In this document: positions 58,476 through 64,000 of the stretch, in pieces
Layout: each line of letters starts with the position of its first letter
Position numbering within the stretch: position 1 is the stretch's first letter
Origin: Paenibacillus dendritiformis
Lineage (GTDB): Bacteria > Bacillota > Bacilli > Paenibacillales > Paenibacillaceae
Direction of reading: 5' to 3'
Assembly: GCF_021654795.1 (NCBI RefSeq)
Contig: NZ_AP025344.1
Coordinates: forward strand, 4,340,501-4,404,500
DNA: 64,000 bases
Made by a program: the position numbers and the translations under genes
The notes under the pieces: generated by a model
Told to the model about the DNA's origin: nothing
What the model saw: only the letters and a program-made list of their open reading frames with translations
Database searches by the model: none

Positions 58476-59822
58476 TCACATCGGCAGCCAATTCATGCCG
58501 TGCAAAAATACGATCAGGACGATTACCGGCAAAATGTAGCGCAGCATGAAGACGTACACGGCCAAGCCTTTGTGCCAGCGGCTGCCGAGCGTGTCCCATT
58601 CCTCCTGCAGGCGCCGCCGCGGATACCGGAAGCCGACGAACAACGAGATCAGCAGCACGCCAAGCGGAAGCATTACATTCGTCACGGCGAAATCGGCCCA
58701 ATCGAATATATTGCGCCCCAGCCACTGCAGATCGCTGCCCGCCCCGAAGGAAAGGGCCGATGGCACGCCCAAGGCGAAAATACCGCATCCGACCAGCCAG
58801 CACATGCGAGCGCGCTGCTCAGCCTTGCCCCGGGTAAAGGCGGCCACGACGATTTCCAGCAGAGAGAACGCCGATGTCAGGGTCGCGAATAAGAATAGCG
58901 CCAGGAACAGCGCGATGAAGAGGCTGCCGAACGGAAGCTGCTCGAAGACGGCCGGAAGCGTGATGAACAGCAGGCCGGCGCCTTCCTGCGGCTTCATGCC
59001 GAGCGCGAACAAAGCGGGGAATATCGCGATGCCCGCCATGAACGAGGTCAGCACGTTCAAGCCGACAACCGACAGAGCCGGCTTCCCAAGAGGCTCCCCT
59101 TTATTGAGATAGGAGCTGTACGTCACCATGCAGGACCCGCCGACACTCAGGCAGAAAAAAGACTGTCCGAGCGCGTACAGCAGCGCTTGCGGCGTCAGCT
59201 TGCCGAAATCGGGCTTCAGGAAATAGACGAGTCCTTCGCTCATCCCCGGGAGGGTAAGCGACCGCACGATCAGGACGAGGAACAGGATGAACAAGCCAGG
59301 CATCATAATGCGGCTTGCTTTCTCAATGCCCTGCTTCACTCCCCGGGCCACGATAACGATCGTAATGAGCATGAACAGCGCCTGTGCCAGCACGGCCGCC
59401 CAAGGGCTCGCGGCGGTCGATTCGAACAGTTCCCCGTAATTGCGTCCATCCCGCAGCAGCGAGCCGGTCAGGCCTTTGAGGAAATAGAGCACAATCCACC
59501 CGCCGACCACGCTGTAAAAGGACAGCAGCAAGGAGCACGTCGCCATTCCCAAATAGCCGATGCCATGCCATCTGCTCCCCGGCGCCAATTCACGGTAGGC
59601 GGATACCGCTTCCTTACCCGTATTCCGGCCGATCATGAATTCCGCCAGCAGCAGCGGCAGGCCGATGCCGAAGGTAAAGATAATAAAGACAAGAAAAAAA
59701 GCGCCGCCACCGCTGGTAGCGACGACATTCGGGAACTTCCAGATCGCTCCGAGCCCGATGGCCGATCCGGCCGAAGCGAGTACGAAGCCGAGTCTGGAAG
59801 TCCATTGTTCTTGCTGTGTCAT
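58476..59822 (-). CDS. Sodium-dependent transporter, SNF/NSS family (copy 2)
   Basis: A 448-residue paralogue of the next gene, similar along its whole length (LGFVLASAGSAIGLGAIWKF; AEFMIGRNTGKEAVSAYREL; GQSFFCLSVGGSCMVTYSSY). The substrate segment differs slightly (GGSCM against GVSVM in copy 1), so the two may prefer different solutes. It is first of the pair. A short promoter-like AT-rich patch lies upstream (59830-59890). Confidence 0.9.
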   Translation of the reverse strand: MTQQEQWTSRLGFVLASAGSAIGLGAIWKFPNVVATSGGGAFFLVFIIFTFGIGLPLLLAEFMIGRNTGKEAVSAYRELAPGSRWHGIGYLGMATCSLLLSFYSVVGGWIVLYFLKGLTGSLLRDGRNYGELFESTAASPWAAVLAQALFMLITIVIVARGVKQGIEKASRIMMPGLFILFLVLIVRSLTLPGMSEGLVYFLKPDFGKLTPQALLYALGQSFFCLSVGGSCMVTYSSYLNKGEPLGKPALSVVGLNVLTSFMAGIAIFPALFALGMKPQEGAGLLFITLPAVFEQLPFGSLFIALFLALFLFATLTSAFSLLEIVVAAFTRGKAEQRARMCWLVGCGIFALGVPSALSFGAGSDLQWLGRNIFDWADFAVTNVMLPLGVLLISLFVGFRYPRRRLQEEWDTLGSRWHKGLAVYVFMLRYILPVIVLIVFLHGMNWLPM

Positions 59823-59919
59823 CCGATCTAATCCATCCTTCTTTTTCGATTGCTGTCATCCATTATAGCATAGCAACGGAATAAAGAGTCTGCTTCCCTA
59901 TATTTAGAATCTGGGCGAA

Positions 59920-60555
59920 TTATTTCACGATAGCCAGCGCCAGACCGTCATAGGCCGGAAGCAGCGCGCTGATCAATCGTTCATCCTGGGCGATCGCGGC
60001 ATTGAAGGCCCGCATCGCCTGCACGGACGGACCCTGCTTGTCCGGATTGAGCGTTCTGCCGCGGAGCATGAGATTGTCTCCCGCGATGATGGCCCCCGGT
60101 CTCGCGAGCCGGATCGCGTATTCGAGATAGGCCGGGTAATTTTCCTTGTCCGCATCGATGAAGAACAAATCATAACGGGCCCCTTCCCGCTCCAGCACCG
60201 CTAACGAATGAAGCGCCTCGCCCACTCTATATTCCACTTGTTCTCCGAAGCCGGCTTCCGCCAGATTGCGCTTCGCCAGATCGGCGTACTCTTGACGCAG
60301 CTCGAGCGAGACAAGGCGGCCTCCCGGTTCCAGCCCCCGCAAGATGCAATAACCGCTGTAGCCGCCGAGCGCCCCGATCTCCAGCGCATCCTTCGCATGC
60401 GCCAGGCGGGCAAGCATCGTCAACAGGCGGCCATACCCTTCCGGCACGGAAATATCCCGGATGCCATGCGCCCGGATCGACTCCTTGATTCGCTCCACAG
60501 CCGGATCCGCCGGATATAATTGTTCCAAATACGATTCTACTGCTTCACTCGACAT
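59920..60555 (-). CDS. SAM-dependent O-methyltransferase (COMT/YrrM-like)
   Basis: A 211-residue class I methyltransferase. ATG 60555 lies seven bases after GGAGG. Motif I is ALEIGALGGYSGYCILRGLE. The acidic residue after strand 2 is in LVSLELRQEY. The metal/catalytic motif is YDLFFIDADKENYPAYLEYA, and GAIIAGDNLMLRGR is the divalent-metal loop of the family. Substrates are catechol-like small molecules in characterised members, or tRNA hydroxyuridine for TrmR/YrrM relatives. It is divergent from the RlmL-like gene. Confidence 0.85.
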   Translation of the reverse strand: MSSEAVESYLEQLYPADPAVERIKESIRAHGIRDISVPEGYGRLLTMLARLAHAKDALEIGALGGYSGYCILRGLEPGGRLVSLELRQEYADLAKRNLAEAGFGEQVEYRVGEALHSLAVLEREGARYDLFFIDADKENYPAYLEYAIRLARPGAIIAGDNLMLRGRTLNPDKQGPSVQAMRAFNAAIAQDERLISALLPAYDGLALAIVK

Positions 60556-60637
60556 TTTCCATCCTCCTTGCATTTTATGATATGATGAATGCCATACAAG
60601 TACAAGTAAGAGAAGCAGAACGGAGTGTTGTTATCGA

Positions 60638-61804
60638 ATGAATCGACCTTGGACGTTAATCGCGACCGCCCCGATGGGACTGGAGGCTGTCGTCGCGCGC
60701 GAATTGAAGCTGCTTGGATACGAGGATACGCGGGTGGAGAACGGCCGCGTGCTGTTCTCCGGAGGGCCTCTCGACGTGTGCCGGGCCAACCTGTGGCTCC
60801 GGACCGCGGATCGGGTGCTTGTCAAGATGGGCGAATTCCGCGCTCGCACCTTCGAGGAGCTGTTCGAGGGGACCAAAGCCATCCCATGGCCGGATTGGAT
60901 CCCGATGCACGGCGAATTTCCGGTTGACGGTCGATCCCATAAATCCCAGCTCTCCAGCGTTCCCGCCTGTCAGGGCATCGTGAAAAAGGCGGTCGTGGAG
61001 CGGATGAAGCAGCGGTACCATACCGACTGGTTCGAAGAGACCGGTCCGCTGTACCGGATCGAGGTCTCCCTGCTGAATGACATGGCTACGATTACGCTGG
61101 ACACGACAGGGCCCGGGTTACATAAGCGCGGCTACCGCAAGTTGACCGGAGCCGCCCCGCTCAAAGAGACGATGGCTTCCGCCATCATCCTGCTGAGCCG
61201 CTGGAGTCCGCAGCGTCCGCTCTATGATCCGTTCTGCGGATCGGGAACGTTGCTGATCGAAGCCGCCATGATCGGCTGGAATGTCGCTCCCGGACTCCGG
61301 CGCTCCTTCTCTGCGGAGGCATGGGGCATCATCGGGGAACAGGCTTGGGAACAAGCGCGGGAGGAAGCGTTCGACGCCGTCCGCGACGATACGGAGCTTC
61401 AATTGACCGGATCGGATATCGATCCGGAAGCGATTCGCCTCGCGCAGGCGGCAGCGAAGAGCGCCGGCTTCGGCCGCGAGATCGAGTTCCGCGTCTGCCC
61501 GGCGAACAAGGCGAAGCCGGAAGGAGATTACGGCTGCCTCGTGACGAATCCGCCCTATGGCGAACGGTTGAACGAGAAGGACGAAGTGGAGCGGATGGTA
61601 AGAGACCTTGGCTTCATGGCCAAAACATTGCCGACCTGGTCGTTCTTCGCGATCAGCCCGAGCCGCCAGTTCGAGCATTACTTCGGGCGGCCTGCGGACA
61701 AGCGCCGCAAGCTGTTCAACGGCAATATCGAATGCCAGCTCTATCAATATTTCGGTCCGCTCCCGCCGCGCAGCAAGATGCCGGCTTCGCCTTCCGAATC
61801 CTAA
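60638..61804 (+). CDS. THUMP-domain 23S rRNA methyltransferase (RlmL/YpsC-like)
   Basis: A 388-residue RNA base methyltransferase. It has an N-terminal ferredoxin-like part and THUMP domain (about 1-165: WTLIATAPMGLEAVVARELK, YRIEVSLLNDMATITLDTTG), then a UPF0020 catalytic domain. SAM motif I is YDPFCGSGTLLIEAAMIGWN and the N6/N2-type catalytic motif is LVTNPPYGERLNEKDEVE. The family methylates G2445 of 23S rRNA in E. coli (RlmL); the Bacillus relative is YpsC. GGAGTG precedes the ATG by ten bases. A terminator follows. Confidence 0.9.
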   Translation: MNRPWTLIATAPMGLEAVVARELKLLGYEDTRVENGRVLFSGGPLDVCRANLWLRTADRVLVKMGEFRARTFEELFEGTKAIPWPDWIPMHGEFPVDGRSHKSQLSSVPACQGIVKKAVVERMKQRYHTDWFEETGPLYRIEVSLLNDMATITLDTTGPGLHKRGYRKLTGAAPLKETMASAIILLSRWSPQRPLYDPFCGSGTLLIEAAMIGWNVAPGLRRSFSAEAWGIIGEQAWEQAREEAFDAVRDDTELQLTGSDIDPEAIRLAQAAAKSAGFGREIEFRVCPANKAKPEGDYGCLVTNPPYGERLNEKDEVERMVRDLGFMAKTLPTWSFFAISPSRQFEHYFGRPADKRRKLFNGNIECQLYQYFGPLPPRSKMPASPSES

Positions 61805-61818
61805 TCATGTCCTATCGA

Positions 61819-61864
61819 ACACCATCTGCCTTTATACCGGCAGGCGGTGTTCATTTATTTTTAA
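61819..61864 (+). terminator. Terminator of the RlmL-like gene
   Basis: ACACCATCTGCC (61819-61830) pairs with GGCAGGCGGTGT (61839-61850) with two mismatches, then TTCATTTATTTTTA. Confidence 0.75.
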
Positions 61865-61924
61865 CATTTTATGAAAATCTGATAAGATGGGAGGTACGAT
61901 TACAAGACAAGGAAGGGACATGCA

Positions 61925-63907
61925 ATGAATCCAATTCGCCAAGCCCGGCCCGATACCGCCGGCAGGAAAAGTTCAGCCGCCTCCCTCTTCGGATGGCTCA
62001 GCTTCGTCTTCTTCCTCGCGGCTATGATGGGGAAGCTGATCTATTTCAATCGCACGCTGGCGATTCCGAATATGGCCATGGACCGGGACGACTATTTAGT
62101 TGCCCTGGGATCACTGCTCATTGCCGGCAGCTGGACGTTCTGGGCGAAGGAACGATGGCGCCCCCTGCTCCTGCTGCTGCTTAACGCCGCACTCACACTG
62201 CTCATTTTTGCGGATTTGATCTATTTCCGTTATTTTCAGGACTTCATTACGATTCCCGTCCTGCTTCAGGCCGGACAGGTCAGCTCGCTCGGAGAGAGCA
62301 TCGCATCCCTCATTCACAGCAAGGATCTGCGGCTGTTCCTGGACTGGCTCGTCCTGATTCCGCTTACAGTCGGCCATGTCCGCATTCGGTCGCGGGAATA
62401 TCGCTCCCGGCGCGCCTTCATCTCCGGCGGCAGGAACCCGAGACGCATGATGCAGCGGGCCGCGGCCGGCCTGCTTGCCATTATCGTCGGCGCCGTGTTG
62501 GTTGCCGTGCCGGTCAAGCATGCGACAAGCACGTGGGCGAAAGGGCTGTTCAGCTCGGTCTGGTGGAGCGCCTCCGTCTATAATATAACGGGCTTGCTGG
62601 GCTTTCACGGCTATGATGCGTACCGTTATGTGAAGGAAAAGATGATGGGAGGGTCTTCCCTCTCGGAAGCCGAAATCAAGGAAACGGAAGCCTGGTTCTC
62701 CGCCCATCTCCCGGATCGGCAGGGCCCCGCATCGTCATTCGGACGCTATGCCGGCAGCAATGTTATTATTGTGCAAGCTGAGGCGTTCGAAAATTTTGTC
62801 ATCGGCGCCAAGGTGAACGGACAGGAGATAACGCCGAACCTGAATGCGCTGCGCAAGGAGAGTCTGTATTTCACCCGGTTTTTCCATCAGACCGGTCAAG
62901 GCCGGACCTCCGATGCCGACTTCGGGGTGAACGCAGGGCTTCATCCGCTGCCGTCCGGCTCTGTCTTCATCCGCTACCCGAGTCATGCCTTCGATACGCT
63001 GCCGGGCATGCTTCGCGCGGAAGGCTATCGCACCGGAGCATTCCATGCTTATGACGCCGGGTTCTGGAACCGCTATATCATGTATCAAAATATGGGCTAC
63101 GACTTTTTTATGAGCAAAAAAGACTATGTTCTGGACGAGCCCGTGGGCTGGACGGTCGGGGACAAATCCTTCTTCCGTCAATCGGTCGAACGAATGTCGT
63201 CCGAGCCGAAGCCGTTCTACAGCTTCTTAATTACGCTGGCCAGCCATCACCCGTACAAGCTGCCGGAAGCAGCGCAAAAGCTCGATGTCGGACCGTACAA
63301 AGACACGATGTTCGGCGATTACTTGCAGTCGATGCATTACGTCGACGAAGCGGTCGGAGAGATGATCGCCGATCTGAAGCAACGCGGGCTGTGGGACAAG
63401 ACGATCTGGGTCTTTTACGGAGATCATGACAACTCGATCGGCGGGACGGAGCCTCTCTCTTGGCTGCTAGGCCATCCGGTCAGCAAGCTTGATATGCTGG
63501 AGATGAAGAATCAGGTCCCCCTCTTCATCCATCTCCCTGACGGGGCCCAATCCGGGACGTATGACACGGTCGCGGGCCAATTGGATGTCGCCCCGACCCT
63601 GCTGCACTGGCTCGGAATCGATACGGCCGGCTCCTACATGATGGGCCATAACCTGCTTCAGCCGGATGGGCGGCTCGTCGTGCTGCGGAACGGATCTTAC
63701 ACGGACGGGAGCGTGTTCTACGTCCCTTCGGCCGACGGACTGTTCGAGCACGGCACCTGCTTCGATTACGTGTCGCGAGAGAAAACGGACGTTACCCGCT
63801 GTCAGCCTCAAGAAGCTGAAGCGAAGCGCCGCTTGACCGTCTCGGACCGCGTAATTATGCACAATCTGATCAAGCGGTTCCGCCAATCCTCTTATGCAGA
63901 ACCGTGA
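61925..63907 (+). CDS. LTA synthase family phosphoglycerol transferase
   Basis: A 660-residue membrane enzyme with five N-terminal helices (about 15-210) and an extracellular sulfatase-like domain (about 265-610). VIIVQAEAFENFVIGAKVNG has the metal Glu; FHQTGQGRTSDADFGVNAGL has the nucleophilic Thr of LtaS-type enzymes; WVFYGDHDNSIGG has the metal Asp-His. PNLNALRKESLYFTRFF is also typical. It polymerises or primes glycerol phosphate for lipoteichoic acid, or transfers it to another acceptor; which one cannot be told. AAGGAAGGGACATGCA precedes the ATG, and a strong hairpin follows. Confidence 0.9.
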   Translation: MNPIRQARPDTAGRKSSAASLFGWLSFVFFLAAMMGKLIYFNRTLAIPNMAMDRDDYLVALGSLLIAGSWTFWAKERWRPLLLLLLNAALTLLIFADLIYFRYFQDFITIPVLLQAGQVSSLGESIASLIHSKDLRLFLDWLVLIPLTVGHVRIRSREYRSRRAFISGGRNPRRMMQRAAAGLLAIIVGAVLVAVPVKHATSTWAKGLFSSVWWSASVYNITGLLGFHGYDAYRYVKEKMMGGSSLSEAEIKETEAWFSAHLPDRQGPASSFGRYAGSNVIIVQAEAFENFVIGAKVNGQEITPNLNALRKESLYFTRFFHQTGQGRTSDADFGVNAGLHPLPSGSVFIRYPSHAFDTLPGMLRAEGYRTGAFHAYDAGFWNRYIMYQNMGYDFFMSKKDYVLDEPVGWTVGDKSFFRQSVERMSSEPKPFYSFLITLASHHPYKLPEAAQKLDVGPYKDTMFGDYLQSMHYVDEAVGEMIADLKQRGLWDKTIWVFYGDHDNSIGGTEPLSWLLGHPVSKLDMLEMKNQVPLFIHLPDGAQSGTYDTVAGQLDVAPTLLHWLGIDTAGSYMMGHNLLQPDGRLVVLRNGSYTDGSVFYVPSADGLFEHGTCFDYVSREKTDVTRCQPQEAEAKRRLTVSDRVIMHNLIKRFRQSSYAEP

Positions 63908-63914
63908 CATGATT

Positions 63915-63946
63915 GAGAGCCGCTGTCTCCGTGGACAGCGGCTCTC
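63915..63946 (+). terminator. Hairpin after the LTA synthase gene
   Basis: GAGAGCCGCTGTC (63915-63927) pairs perfectly with GACAGCGGCTCTC (63934-63946). There is no T-run, so it may work as a 3' stabiliser or in both directions with a gene beyond the window. Confidence 0.65.
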
Positions 63947-64000
63947 CGCGCCTCTGGCGCATATCGTCCCCCATTTGTCACTCCCCTGCGCGGCCCCGCT

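Overview
The window looks like chromosomal DNA of a Paenibacillus-type, GC-rich, spore-forming Firmicute. Evidence: Bacillus-style AGGAGG ribosome sites with many GTG/TTG starts, a YjcZ-type 33-residue sporulation protein, the uroporphyrinogen decarboxylase / coproporphyrin ferrochelatase / HemY gene order of Gram-positive haem synthesis, YitT, YugP, YtpB and DUF3899 family members, an LTA-synthase-like protein, and degenerate intergenic repeat arrays. I saw no rRNA, tRNA, CRISPR array, intact insertion sequence or prophage. Layout from left to right: (1) 0-5 kb, minus strand: an exported FecR protein (cut by the left edge) downstream of a CHASE2 receptor-type adenylate cyclase, then a 4Fe-4S ferredoxin and Y-family DNA polymerase IV. 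(2) 5-14 kb: citramalate synthase, a repeat array, a TlpA/ResA thioredoxin, an MFS exporter, a MerR regulator whose start codon is out of frame, a YugP-like zinc protease, a GltC-type LysR regulator, rhomboid protease, thiol peroxidase and a DUF1499 protein. (3) 14-19 kb: a decayed fragment, a YesL-family membrane protein, YjcZ, the CshA-type RNA helicase, YitT, an FMN reductase and a DUF3906 protein. (4) 19-25.4 kb: a complete oppABCDF oligopeptide ABC transporter operon on the minus strand. (5) 25.4-26.3 kb: an AT-rich gap holding a truncated radical SAM maturase, apparently the remains of a peptide-modification locus. (6) 26.5-33 kb: DUF3899 protein, pfkA with a YtpB-type terpenoid synthase and a small conserved-looking gene, an MFS transporter under a palindromic site, and a nitroreductase with a clear promoter and operator. 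(7) 32-37 kb: an AraC regulator divergent from a large GH2 beta-galactosidase, followed by two oppositely oriented repeat arrays. (8) 37-43 kb: cold-shock protein, two small unknown genes, oligoendopeptidase F with two well-supported starts, LapA-domain protein, M42 aminopeptidase and a YhdH/YhfP-type oxidoreductase. (9) 43-53 kb, minus strand: STM3941-type protein, ABC-F ATPase, TetR regulator, DUF92, FAH-family hydrolase, CapA-like protein, and the hemE-hemH-hemY operon. (10) 54-64 kb: multidrug-type MFS, an exported protein of unknown family behind a structured leader, a third repeat array, two tandem sodium-dependent (SNF) transporters, an O-methyltransferase, an RlmL-like RNA methyltransferase and an LTA-synthase family protein. 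Most of the content is housekeeping or transport. The signals that ordinary annotation would miss are: a shared hairpin-bearing leader motif in front of tpx, the nitroreductase and (less clearly) merR; two genes that each lost their start codon by what looks like a one-base deletion; three intergenic arrays of degenerate 44-58 bp repeats, two of them built of opposing halves; the dual-start peptidase; and the radical SAM remnant. Domain assignments come from reading the translated sequence and recalling families; no database search was run.
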